A stretch of DNA of 64,000 bases, taken from the NCBI GenBank assembly GCA_001464355.1, contig LNEU01000015.1, positions 186,001 to 250,000 of the forward strand. The letters run 5' to 3'. A program made the position numbers and the translations under genes. This DNA is from Burkholderiales bacterium Ga0077544 (GTDB taxonomy: Bacteria > Pseudomonadota > Gammaproteobacteria > Burkholderiales > Burkholderiaceae_D). Under the pieces are notes generated by a model. That model was not told where the DNA came from. It saw only the letters and a program-made list of their open reading frames with translations, and searched no databases. Below, one piece after another: positions 51,348 to 61,217 of this stretch (positions are counted from its first letter, which is position 1; each line of letters starts with the position of its first letter).

Positions 51348-51971
51348 TTAAGGTAGACGCAATGTGAACAGCGCTCCGCCGGCTGGCAAAGATTGTAATT
51401 GGGCACTGCCGTTGCGGCCGTCATTTTGATGCGCGTGTGCGATGGCTGCACACAAAGCCATACCCAGCCCGGTCGACGGCTTTTTCTCTGTCACTCCCAA
51501 TCCAGGGCCATCATCCTTAATTGTGAAGACAATCTCTCCATTTGATTTCATGCATGCGATGCTGATCTCGGATTTCGCAAAACGCAGTGCATTTTGCAGC
51601 GCTGCATCCAATGCCATTTCTGTCAGATGTTCATCGAAAAATGCGATCGCAGGCATGTTCTTGTCATTGATCGTTATCGATACTTTCGGCTCGCTGGCCT
51701 TATGAACTCGCGAATGATTGCGAACCAACGCCCGCAAAAAATCGCCAGGGCTTATTGCTTCAATACGGGCATGCAGGCCATGTTCGGATGCTTTGTATAG
51801 CGTCAAAAAGCCAATCAATTTTTCGCGCAAGGTGATGCAAGTCGTGTGCGCTTGCAGTGCTTTTTCATGATTGAGGTCTGCCGTTAAAGTGGATAACTGT
51901 CCTTCCAGTGCACCCAAGGCATTTTTCAAGTCATGTACGATGACAGCGGCAAGTTGCGGGTTCATGCTCAT
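51348..51971 (-). CDS. Histidine kinase-like sensor/ATPase
   Basis: VIVHDLKNALGALEGQL H-box-like; IKDDGPGLGVTEKKPSTGLGMALCAAIAHAH. Confidence 0.8.
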   Translation of the reverse strand: MSMNPQLAAVIVHDLKNALGALEGQLSTLTADLNHEKALQAHTTCITLREKLIGFLTLYKASEHGLHARIEAISPGDFLRALVRNHSRVHKASEPKVSITINDKNMPAIAFFDEHLTEMALDAALQNALRFAKSEISIACMKSNGEIVFTIKDDGPGLGVTEKKPSTGLGMALCAAIAHAHQNDGRNGSAQLQSLPAGGALFTLRLP

Positions 51972-53596
51972 GCCTCACGCGCGACTTTAACCAGCGTTTC
52001 ACGCAGGAAGCGATACATCTTTGCGACGCGCTCACTGTTTGGCATCAAGCCATCCAGTTGAGCCAGATAACCATTGACGCGCTCGACATAGGAACGATCC
52101 AAACCTTTTTGGCTCATCCACAGCAAATGTAATTGAGCGGCAGCGAGCAGCACACCGGTATTGTCCGGTGTCGCGGTCAAAGCTTCCTCCAGTTTAGCCA
52201 GTGATTCATCGAACTGGCCATTGCGCATGAGTCTGGTTGCTTCATCGACGATCAGTGTGCCGGCACTGATCGATTCTTCAACAATCTTGTCGATCATTAC
52301 CTCGTTACCCGTGTCTTTCAAAACCCTGCGCGCAAAGGCGACGAGACGTGCATTTTCATGATCAGCCTTGATGGCCTTGGTCATGATACGTGCACCTTCT
52401 TCGTTCAAACCGACGCAGAATGCTGCTTTGGCCAAAGCCAGCGCATCGGTATTGGCACGGACTTCACCCGCGGCTTCCTTGGCTGATGCGAATGCAGCCT
52501 TGGCCGATTCCATATCGCCAAGACCAGAAAAAGCTTGTGCTGCAATAATCGCTTGTCGCGTCGAAAAACCGGGGTCGTCCTGATAGTCCCTGGCCGCAGC
52601 ACTTAACACCGTCAAAGCCAAGGTCGGTTCGCGCAGGTCTGTATGCACTTGCGCCAGTGATAGCGCATCGGATGCCTGCGCCGTCAAAGAGCCCCGAGTG
52701 TGATTGACAGCCTTGGTGTAAGCAGTGCGGGCCTGTGCCAGATCACCGACGCGATAGGCCGCATCGCCAACCAGGCGGCTGCGTCGTGCGGATGGAATGA
52801 CCTCATATGATTTGTTCAAGGCATCGAGCACTTCCTGATCCTTGCCTTGCGATTCGGCGATTTGTGCGAGCAGGTCATAGGCGCCGATGAATTGGCTATT
52901 CTTTTCCAGAACGCTTGCAACGATGACTTTTGCTTCGTCCAGTTTGCCTGCCGCTTGATGACAACGCGCCAAGCCAAGCTTGGCCCAAACCAGATCGTTA
53001 CGTAGCGCCAATACTTGTGTGTAGATTTTGCGAGCAGCTTCGATATCGCCCAGATCAAGTGCAGCAGATGATTTCAGTTTCAGTACATCGACTATCCACT
53101 TCGGATCACTTTGTGCGACTTTGTCGCACTCAGCAATCGCGCCGCTGAGATCTTTACGCTCCAGTCTGTCTGTGATGGGTTTCAGGGCCTGCTGTTTGTC
53201 CATCAAGCGCTCGATGCGATCAGCGATACGGCCGCCGGTCAACGGTTTGACCATGTAGGCATCTGGCTGAAATTCTGCGGTGCTGGCGACACTGTCGTAA
53301 CTGCTCTCGGCCGTAACCATGAAAAACATTGCGGTCGGTGACAGCATTTTGTTTGAACGTAAAAACTCCAGCATCTGCTGGCCGTTAGTTTCCTTGTTGA
53401 GGTTGTAATCGCAAACGATCACATCGTAATTGGCGTTGCGTATGAACTTGATTGCATCATCCGGCGTGGCCGCCTGATCTACCTGTTCGATCCCCAATTG
53501 CCCCAGCTGGGTACGGATGTTCTGCCGCATGGTCTGCAAATCATCGACGACCAATGCGCGCAGCTTGGCAAGACGGCTATTGAGAATAGTGGGCAT
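51968..53596 (-). CDS. Response regulator with TPR domain
   Basis: LRALVVDDLQTMRQNIRTQL, DVIVCDYNL, YMVKPLTGG; C-terminal TPR-like repeats. Confidence 0.88.
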   Translation of the reverse strand: MPTILNSRLAKLRALVVDDLQTMRQNIRTQLGQLGIEQVDQAATPDDAIKFIRNANYDVIVCDYNLNKETNGQQMLEFLRSNKMLSPTAMFFMVTAESSYDSVASTAEFQPDAYMVKPLTGGRIADRIERLMDKQQALKPITDRLERKDLSGAIAECDKVAQSDPKWIVDVLKLKSSAALDLGDIEAARKIYTQVLALRNDLVWAKLGLARCHQAAGKLDEAKVIVASVLEKNSQFIGAYDLLAQIAESQGKDQEVLDALNKSYEVIPSARRSRLVGDAAYRVGDLAQARTAYTKAVNHTRGSLTAQASDALSLAQVHTDLREPTLALTVLSAAARDYQDDPGFSTRQAIIAAQAFSGLGDMESAKAAFASAKEAAGEVRANTDALALAKAAFCVGLNEEGARIMTKAIKADHENARLVAFARRVLKDTGNEVMIDKIVEESISAGTLIVDEATRLMRNGQFDESLAKLEEALTATPDNTGVLLAAAQLHLLWMSQKGLDRSYVERVNGYLAQLDGLMPNSERVAKMYRFLRETLVKVAREA

Positions 53597-53783
53597 GTAT
53601 ATAGGAGGATTATCGTTTTCCCATGATACCGTTCAGTTACTGATTTAGGTGCGTAGGCTTGTAAAAATATCATCCGATAGTCGAGGGCTTGCACATGCAT
53701 TGCGGCCTGATTTCGGTGCATTGCATGTGCCGGCAAGAAAACCTGTGTTACTCAAAAAATGGGCGTACTTTTATGGTGACGGC

Positions 53784-54173
53784 TTAATGATGATAGCGAT
53801 ACTCTTGCGTGTAGCCACCGTAGCCGTAAGATGCCGCTCTGACGTCTTGCACGTAGATGTAACTCTCTTCGTGCAGATTGCCCAGTATGCGTTCAAAGCC
53901 GGCAAATGCTTCCTTGATATAGAGCGCCTTCTCATCCTTGGTATTGGTTTCGTCGGTTATTTTTATATCGAAGTAAAAGCTGTTCTTGTTTTGCTCGCTA
54001 AGCAGATGACCGCCAACGATCCAGCTATCGCGTCCTGTGAAATCGATGGCGATGGCGGTCACTTCGCGTTTCTTTTTCAGGATGCGACTGGTCAGATCAA
54101 GCAATAGGTCTGATATCTGCCTGACCATTTCAGGTGATTTGTCGGCACTTACTTTGACGTTGAGGATAGGCAT
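53784..54173 (-). CDS. Tautomerase (4-OT superfamily)
   Basis: MPILNVKVSADKSPEMVRQISDLLLDLTSRILKKKREVTAIAID with Pro-1. Confidence 0.8.
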   Translation of the reverse strand: MPILNVKVSADKSPEMVRQISDLLLDLTSRILKKKREVTAIAIDFTGRDSWIVGGHLLSEQNKNSFYFDIKITDETNTKDEKALYIKEAFAGFERILGNLHEESYIYVQDVRAASYGYGGYTQEYRYHH

Positions 54174-54186
54174 GTGAATCTCCAAT

Positions 54187-54204
54187 TAGTTTGCTATGCA
54201 ACTA
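54187..54204. promoter_or_regulatory. Candidate MarR operator upstream of the tautomerase gene
   Basis: tagtttgctatgcaacta, identical to 54658-54675, imperfect dyad. Confidence 0.7.
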
Positions 54205-54220
54205 CTCGATTAAAAAAAGC

Positions 54221-54637
54221 TCATCCTATGGTTGAGCGTACCTGTTTCACTTTAGTGACGGTTTCATCAAAGTGAGCGACACCAAGTTCCTTCTTCAAAC
54301 GTTTCGTCACTTCGCCGCTGGCTGCGTCCAGTTGTTCTTGTAGCGATATTCCGGTAGCGGTTGCCTGAATTGCTGATTCACGACCGTCGTTACCTGTTGC
54401 ATGGCGTAACAACAAACCCAATTGTTGCAAACCATCCAGCGTGCGTGTAGCGGTAGAGCGAGAAATCGCAAGCTCTTTTGCCAATTCGCTTTGTAGCATG
54501 CATGGCTTCTTCAATACGGCCCGTAGCATGAATGCTTGTGACGGCGTCAAGCCAAATGGCTTGAATGCCTTGCTCCACTCGCGTTCGAGTACGCGGGCGA
54601 GGGCGGTGGTATTGAAGTAAAGGCAGTGGTCAAACAT
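54221..54637 (-). CDS. MarR family regulator
   Basis: FGLTPSQAFMLRAVLKKPCMLQSELAKELAISRSTATRTLDGLQQLGLL. Confidence 0.9.
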   Translation of the reverse strand: MFDHCLYFNTTALARVLEREWSKAFKPFGLTPSQAFMLRAVLKKPCMLQSELAKELAISRSTATRTLDGLQQLGLLLRHATGNDGRESAIQATATGISLQEQLDAASGEVTKRLKKELGVAHFDETVTKVKQVRSTIG

Positions 54638-54657
54638 GGAGCTAGTGTAGGATAATC

Positions 54658-54675
54658 TAGTTTGCTATGCAACTA
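54658..54675. promoter_or_regulatory. Candidate MarR operator upstream of the marR gene
   Basis: tagtttgctatgcaacta, 21 bp upstream of the marR start. Confidence 0.7.
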
Positions 54676-54824
54676 TAATTTGCGACGTTGTTTTTCTTCC
54701 CTTCGTTATTCCCGGCGCATAATGCGTCACTGCAAAGGCTATCAACGACTCTTTGCACAGCGGATTGACCGACAACGGTCCGGCATTTTGCCGATAAGCA
54801 CGTTTTTCAGAAAAGAGTTCAACG

Positions 54825-55457
54825 ATGCTTGCAGCAACTCCCTTTGACCCACAATACTTCAGCGAAGTATTGTGTCTGCGTATCAGCGACGATTTGACCG
54901 AACACGGATGGTCGCAGCAAAATTTTTTCTTGACGGAAGAGTTGACGATATCCCTTGCCGCAGAATGTCATTTGTTGAACGATGACGGCGGAATGAAGTT
55001 GGCTGGCGTAGGACGCGGTAGCGGCCAGACAGTTCGACCGACAATTCGCGGAGACCAGATTGCGTGGCTTAAAGCCGGACAATCGATTGCATGTGACCGC
55101 TATCTGCAGATCATGGAAAACTTGCGCATCGCATTAAATCGCACCTTGTTTCTCGGGCTGGATGAGTATGAAAGTCACTTCGCCTTTTACGCGCCCGGCG
55201 CTTCATATCTTAAGCATCTGGATCGCTTTCGGGATGACGATAGTCGTATCGTTTCTGTTGTGATCTACCTCAATCCGGAGTGGTTGCAGGAACAAGGCGG
55301 CGCTTTGCGTTTGCACCCCGAAGGAATGGCAACGCAGGATATCGTGCCGCTGGCCAGCAGGCTGGTCTTGTTTTTATCTGCACAGATGCTGCACGAAGTA
55401 CTGCCTGCCACGCGCGATCGCCTGTCAATTGCAGGCTGGTTCAGACGTCGGCCGTGA
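54825..55457 (+). CDS. 2OG-Fe(II) oxygenase (prolyl 4-hydroxylase/SM-20-like)
   Basis: HLDRFRDDDSRIVSVVIYLNPEWLQEQGGALRLHP ... LFLSAQMLHEVLPATRDRLSIAGWFR. Confidence 0.88.
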   Translation: MLAATPFDPQYFSEVLCLRISDDLTEHGWSQQNFFLTEELTISLAAECHLLNDDGGMKLAGVGRGSGQTVRPTIRGDQIAWLKAGQSIACDRYLQIMENLRIALNRTLFLGLDEYESHFAFYAPGASYLKHLDRFRDDDSRIVSVVIYLNPEWLQEQGGALRLHPEGMATQDIVPLASRLVLFLSAQMLHEVLPATRDRLSIAGWFRRRP

Positions 55458-55911
55458 GCTTGCCGAATACACTTTATATCTACGATTTCTGCAGATGGTG
55501 CAAGGATGTGAGTGATGCCGGCAGCCTTGCCGCTGGTGAGAGAAGTGAGTACGAAGGCGCCCTGAATTTAATCCCTCAGTATTTGTCGGACTTCGATTCC
55601 AATTTTTAAAATTTGGAAAAGCCGTTCACAGCGAGATCGCTGACATGATTTGTCATGATGATTTTGCGATTAAAAATATTAAACTTTTCTTGCAGGTCGA
55701 TTATTATCTGTTGCATGCAAGGAACGTTTCTTGATTTCGTTTGTCATAGCAATCGCGTCAGATCCACAGTTTAAGCTCTATCGTCCCTTACCCTTTGTCA
55801 TCGTTTGTCAGCATAGTACTGATGAAAATGCCGAGTTGTGAGCCTGTACTGCAGTAGCCTCGAACAATTGTATCGAGTTGTTTACTGATATTAATTCCGA
55901 CGTGGGGAAGT

Positions 55912-58900
55912 ATGCCTAGGACAGATGCTAGCGATATAGCCGCAGAAAAACGCGGCAGCCCGGATGGCAGTACCGAATCCCATCGTCAGGAAATTCTGCT
56001 TAAAGCCGGCGCGCTACAGGATGCGATTTTCAACAGCGCCAATTTTTCCAGCATTGCGACTGATGAAAATGGCGTCATCCAGATTTTTAATGTCGGTGCC
56101 GAACGCATGCTCGGCTATGCAGCGCCAGACGTCGTTAATCGGATTACGCCAGCCGACATCTCCGATCCGCAAGAATTGATTGCGCGCGCTACGGCGCTGA
56201 GCCTGGAACTTGAAACACCGATCACACCAGGCTTTGAGGCGCTGGTATTCAAGGCATCGCGCGGCATTGAAGATATCTATGAACTGACCTACATCCGTAA
56301 GGATGGCAGCCGTTTCCCTGCGATCGTCTCGGTCACTGCCTTGCGCGATGCGCAGGAAGAAATCATCGGATATCTGTTGATAGGGACAGATAACACGGCA
56401 CGCAAGCAGGCGGAAGAAGCGTTGCTGAAAGCCGGCGCCTTGCAGAATGCGATCTTCAGCAGCGCCAATTTTTCCAGCATAGCGACTGATGAAAAGGGCG
56501 TTATCCAGATTTTCAACGTAGGTGCCGAACGCATGTTGGGTTATGTTGCGCTGGATGTGGTCAATTGCATCACCCCGGCAGATATTTCCGATCCGCAGGA
56601 GTTGATTGCGCGCGCCGATGTTCTCAGCAAGGAACTGGAAACCTCGATTACGCCAGGATTCGAGGCGCTGGTATTCAAGGCATCGCGCGGTATTGAAGAT
56701 ATCTATGAGCTGACCTACATTCGCAAGGATGGCAGCCGTTTTCCCGCGATCGTTTCAGTCACGGCTTTGCGCGATGCGCAGGAAGGGATCATTGGCTATC
56801 TGTTGATAGGCACCGACAATACGGCTCGCAAGCAGGTCGAGGAAGCGCGCACATTGCTCGACCAGCGTTTGCGCGACCAGCAGTTCTACACACGTTCGCT
56901 GATCGAATCGAATATCGATGCGCTGATGACGACCAATCCGCAAGGCATTATTTCAGACGTGAATGAGCAGATGATCGCGCTTACCGGCCGCACGCGTGAC
57001 GAGCTGATAGGTGCGCCCTGCAAGAATTTTTTCACTGATCCGGCACAGGCAGATGCGGCGATCAAGCGCGTGCTGATTGAAAACAAGGTGCGCAATTATG
57101 AACTGACCGTGCGTGCGCTGAATGGCGAGGAAACCGTGGTTTCCTATAACGCTGCGACCTTCCATGACCGCGATCGCAATCTGCAAGGGGTGTTCGCAGC
57201 CGCACGTGATGTGACCGAGCGCAAGCGCTTCGAACGGACCCTGCAGGAAAAAAATATCGAGTTGGAACATGCCAGTCGCATGAAATCCGCTTTTCTGGCC
57301 GCCATGTCGCACGAGCTGCGCACTCCCATGAATGGCGTGATAGGCATGGTGGACGTTCTGCAGCAAACCAAGCTCAATGATTACCAGCTCGAAATGGTGG
57401 ACCTGATACGCGACTCCGCATTCTCACTGCTCTCCATCATTGACGACGTGCTGGACTTTTCCAAGATCGAAGCAGGTCGACTGGAAATCGAACAGGCACC
57501 GTTCTCGATAGCCGATGTGGTTGAAAAGGCGTGCGGCATGCTTGACCAGCTGGCTATCAAGAAAGACGTGACCTTCACCATGTTTATCGACCCGGCGATT
57601 CCCGATCTCGTTCAGGGGGATGCCTTGCGGTTACGTCAGGTTCTGTTAAATCTTGTCAGTAATGCCGTCAAGTTTTCCAGTGGGCGAGAGCTGCCCGGCA
57701 CCGTCGAGATGCGCGTGTTGCTGACTGAAAGCAGTGCGCAAAAAGTGACGATTGATTTTCATGTTATCGACAACGGCATAGGCATAGATGATGCTACCAG
57801 GGCATTGCTGTTTACTGCATTCAGTCAGGCAGATGCCTCAACCACCCGGCGCTTTGGCGGTACCGGTTTGGGGCTGGTCATTTCGCGTCACCTGGTGGAT
57901 TTGATGGGGGGATGGTTCAATCTGGACAGCGCCGCAGGAATCGGTTCTACCTTCAGCGTACAACTTGAGTTCGCTCAGTTGCCAGAAGTATCAAAAAATA
58001 TTCTTCGCGTATCGGATATACAAGACCTTGCATGCGTTACCGTCGGACCGGATGAGGGTCTGACAGATACGATCGCGGCATATCTGAAACATGGCGGAGC
58101 ACATGTGGAACGTGCAACAGACATGCATGCCTTGCGTTTTTTGATGGAGCATTCGCATGCTCCAATATCAGTCTGCATCGTTGACGCGGCGGATGTAAAC
58201 GTAACACAGGAAGAGCTGGTCGCTTTTGCGCATAGCATGCCAAGTCAGGATATTCGCTTTGTTTATGTAGAGCGCGGATCACGACGCCATCCTTATGCGC
58301 GGCAGCAGAATATGGTTTTGATAGACGGGAATGTATTGACGCGTCGCCTGCTGTGGCAAGCTGTTGCGATGGCAGCTGGTCGAGCGAGTGCAGAACCCGC
58401 CAAGTCGCCGCGCGGCAGCGAGCTAGTTGCCTTCGACCCACCGTCGCGCGCACAGGCCTTGCGCGATGGACGCCTGATTCTGGTGGCTGAGGATAATGAC
58501 AGTAACCAGAAAGTCATCGTACGACAACTGGCTTTGCTTGGTTTTGCGGCCGACGTTGCCGATAATGGCCGCATGGCGCTGGAGCATGTACAACGCTGCA
58601 ACTATGCCTTGCTGCTGACTGATTTGCATATGCCGGAACTGGATGGGTATGAATTGACGGCATCCATACGCACATGGGAAAACGGCAGGCAGCGATTACC
58701 TGTTCTGGCATTGACTGCCAATGTACTTAGTGGTGAAGGTGATCGCTGTCGTGCGGCCGGCATGGATGATTATCTGTGCAAGCCCTTGCAATTAAAGGAT
58801 TTGAAAATAGCGCTACAAAAGTGGTTGCCGGTCACAGCCGCAATTCCGCTTCCGCAAGAAAGCAATGCTTGCTCATCTTCATCCGAACAAGTGCTCGACG

Positions 58901-59244
58901 TTAGCGTACTTGAAAACATGGTCGGCAATGATCCTTTGGTTCTGAACGATTTTCTGCATCATTTTCAGTTGAGTGCCGCAAGGATTGCCGATACGCTGCG
59001 CTCGGCATGTGTCGAGCAGGATGCACAGCAGGCAGGCAATCAGGCTCACAAACTTAAATCATCTGCGCTTGCGGTTGGCGCGATGGCGCTCGGAGCGCGC
59101 TGTGCCGAAATGGAAACTGCCGGCAGGGAAGGCAATAGCGCGCTATTGCTTGCTCTGCTGCCTGCCTTTGAGCAGGATCTGGCGGCGGTCAATGCATTTC
59201 TCGAATTTGAACATCTACCGCCGGCGGACAGACGCCGCCGATGA
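55912..59244 (+). CDS. Hybrid histidine kinase, PAS-PAS-PAS-HisKA-HATPase-REC-HPT
   Basis: FLAAMSHELRTPMNGVIGM, FGGTGLGLVISRHLVDLMGG, ILVAEDNDSNQKV...LLTDLHMPELDGYEL, AHKLKSSALAVGA. Confidence 0.95.
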   Translation: MPRTDASDIAAEKRGSPDGSTESHRQEILLKAGALQDAIFNSANFSSIATDENGVIQIFNVGAERMLGYAAPDVVNRITPADISDPQELIARATALSLELETPITPGFEALVFKASRGIEDIYELTYIRKDGSRFPAIVSVTALRDAQEEIIGYLLIGTDNTARKQAEEALLKAGALQNAIFSSANFSSIATDEKGVIQIFNVGAERMLGYVALDVVNCITPADISDPQELIARADVLSKELETSITPGFEALVFKASRGIEDIYELTYIRKDGSRFPAIVSVTALRDAQEGIIGYLLIGTDNTARKQVEEARTLLDQRLRDQQFYTRSLIESNIDALMTTNPQGIISDVNEQMIALTGRTRDELIGAPCKNFFTDPAQADAAIKRVLIENKVRNYELTVRALNGEETVVSYNAATFHDRDRNLQGVFAAARDVTERKRFERTLQEKNIELEHASRMKSAFLAAMSHELRTPMNGVIGMVDVLQQTKLNDYQLEMVDLIRDSAFSLLSIIDDVLDFSKIEAGRLEIEQAPFSIADVVEKACGMLDQLAIKKDVTFTMFIDPAIPDLVQGDALRLRQVLLNLVSNAVKFSSGRELPGTVEMRVLLTESSAQKVTIDFHVIDNGIGIDDATRALLFTAFSQADASTTRRFGGTGLGLVISRHLVDLMGGWFNLDSAAGIGSTFSVQLEFAQLPEVSKNILRVSDIQDLACVTVGPDEGLTDTIAAYLKHGGAHVERATDMHALRFLMEHSHAPISVCIVDAADVNVTQEELVAFAHSMPSQDIRFVYVERGSRRHPYARQQNMVLIDGNVLTRRLLWQAVAMAAGRASAEPAKSPRGSELVAFDPPSRAQALRDGRLILVAEDNDSNQKVIVRQLALLGFAADVADNGRMALEHVQRCNYALLLTDLHMPELDGYELTASIRTWENGRQRLPVLALTANVLSGEGDRCRAAGMDDYLCKPLQLKDLKIALQKWLPVTAAIPLPQESNACSSSSEQVLDVSVLENMVGNDPLVLNDFLHHFQLSAARIADTLRSACVEQDAQQAGNQAHKLKSSALAVGAMALGARCAEMETAGREGNSALLLALLPAFEQDLAAVNAFLEFEHLPPADRRRR

Positions 59245-59259
59245 TAGAAAGAGGTAAAC

Positions 59260-60507
59260 ATGGATAAATCAAAGATACGTATTCTGATTCTTGATGATGA
59301 GCCTTTTATGCTCAAGCTGCTGCATCACATGCTGGACCGGCTTGGTTTTACCGAGCTGACGATTTGCGATAACGGCATGGCTGCGCTGGATTGGGTAGCC
59401 GCGTCCGATAGCGAGCATGATCTGATTTTGCTTGATTTGAACATGCCGGAGATGGATGGCATAGAGTTCGTGCGCAAACTTACCCAGCATGGCTATCGTG
59501 GCAGCCTGGTGTTGGTCAGTGGTGAAAACGAGCGCGTATTGCAAATGGCTGAAAAGCTGATCCGTGCACATGGCATCAACGTTCTAGGCCATATAGCCAA
59601 ACCAGTTTCATTGCCTGAACTTTCTGTTTTGATGGAAACCTATGGTCAGACACCGACATTGGCACAGCGGGAAGACCCCAGTTATGATGCTGCCGATTTG
59701 GCGAAGGCCATTACGGACGATGAACTTGTTATTCACTATCAGCCCAAGGTAGCAGTCACGACGGGGGAAGTGGTCGGCATGGAAGCGTTGGTGCGCTGGC
59801 AGCATCCGGTAGATGGACTGGTGTTTCCCGATCAATTCATCAATCTGGCAGAAGAGCACGGCATGATAGACGCGCTGGCCCAGGTTGTATTGAACGCTGC
59901 ACTGCATCAGATCAAGCAGTGGCAGTTGATGGGACTCAAGCTATGCGTGGCCATCAATGTGTCGATGGACAATCTGGCGTCGCTGAACTTTGTTGATCAG
60001 GTTGCGCAAGCTGTATCAAGCATAGGCGTAGCGCCTCACGATATCGTGCTTGAAGTAACCGAAAGTCGATTGATGCACAATCAGCGTGTCGCACTTGAAG
60101 TGTTGACGCGCCTGCGGCTTAAACGCTTTCGCTTGTCGATTGATGACTTCGGCACCGGCCATTCTTCGCTGACACAGCTGCGTGATATTTCCTTTGATGA
60201 ACTCAAAATAGACAAGAGTTTTGTCCATGGCGCTTGGCATGACGAAACGGTACGTGCGATCTACGACGCCAGTCTCGGCGTCGGCAAACGGCTGGGCATG
60301 GTGGTGGTGGCGGAAGGGGTGGAAGATCAGGACGACTGGGATTTGCTCCGCAATACCAACTGCGATGTGGCGCAAGGTTACTTCATCGCGCGCCCTATGC
60401 CAGCGGCAGCGGTGAACGACTGGATGACATCATGGGACGAGCGCGTCCGCAATGGTTTGTTGACAAGTCGTGTAACGACACCGCAACAACGGCCGCAAGG
60501 CTTATAG
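59260..60507 (+). CDS. Response regulator with EAL domain
   Basis: ILILDDEPFMLKLL, DLILLDLNMPEMDG, GMEALVRWQHP, IDDFGTGHSSL, LKIDKSFVHG. Confidence 0.94.
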   Translation: MDKSKIRILILDDEPFMLKLLHHMLDRLGFTELTICDNGMAALDWVAASDSEHDLILLDLNMPEMDGIEFVRKLTQHGYRGSLVLVSGENERVLQMAEKLIRAHGINVLGHIAKPVSLPELSVLMETYGQTPTLAQREDPSYDAADLAKAITDDELVIHYQPKVAVTTGEVVGMEALVRWQHPVDGLVFPDQFINLAEEHGMIDALAQVVLNAALHQIKQWQLMGLKLCVAINVSMDNLASLNFVDQVAQAVSSIGVAPHDIVLEVTESRLMHNQRVALEVLTRLRLKRFRLSIDDFGTGHSSLTQLRDISFDELKIDKSFVHGAWHDETVRAIYDASLGVGKRLGMVVVAEGVEDQDDWDLLRNTNCDVAQGYFIARPMPAAAVNDWMTSWDERVRNGLLTSRVTTPQQRPQGL

Positions 60508-60800
60508 GACATAGCAGATTTCGCGCACTTTTCATCACAGCTCTAAATACCGCAATGCAGATTTTGCCTCTCCTGATTCCCGCGCGAGCGGGAGTCCAGC
60601 TTGCGTGTAATGAATTGCACTGCATATATCTCTGTTGACGCGTTGCGATGTACTCTCACGTATCCATGACAGCGCAGCGATCACGCCTGCTATTCCAGCA
60701 CTCCGTAAACAGTACTTTTATTTGCGGCAGCAGATAATTTTTTGCAGGTTCTCCCTCTTTGATTTTTAAGCTGGAAAAGCAGGCTCAGCACGCTTTTTTT

Positions 60801-60824
60801 TAATATCGTACAATTACGATATTA
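60801..60824. promoter_or_regulatory. Candidate ArsR operator, 10-bp perfect arms
   Basis: taatatcgta-caat-tacgatatta, upstream of the ArsR gene. Confidence 0.7.
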
Positions 60825-60885
60825 AATTCTATTAAGTCCGATATTTGATTCGTGTTTTAACGAAACATGTCGAAAAGGAAATCTT

Positions 60886-61182
60886 ATGGATAAAGATGTC
60901 ATACACAAAGCCCTGGCTAATCCTGTGCGCAGGCAGATTCTTGCCTGGCTGAAAACGCCGGAAGTCTATTTTGCCGAGCAAGAGCATCCGCTCGATTTTG
61001 GTGTCTGCTGCGGCTTGATCGACAAGCGTAGCGGCTTGTCGCAATCGACCGTCTCTGCACATCTGGCGACCTTGCAGGCGGCGGAATTGCTGACATCGCG
61101 TCGCGTCGGGCAGTGGGTCTTTTTCAAACGGAATGAAGCGACGATCCAGGCATTTCTGGAAGCGATACACAGCGATCTGTAA
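60886..61182 (+). CDS. ArsR family regulator
   Basis: KALANPVRRQILAWL ... SGLSQSTVSAHLATLQAAELLTSRRVGQWVFFKRN. Confidence 0.9.
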   Translation: MDKDVIHKALANPVRRQILAWLKTPEVYFAEQEHPLDFGVCCGLIDKRSGLSQSTVSAHLATLQAAELLTSRRVGQWVFFKRNEATIQAFLEAIHSDL

Positions 61183-61217
61183 TTCATGCCGTCATTAAAA
61201 TACACAAGAAAAACCAT

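Noticed and set aside
60578-60593. tcccgc-gcga-gcggga hairpin as a terminator
   Set aside because: No T-run; resembles a generic short palindromic intergenic repeat, and one copy is not enough to classify it.
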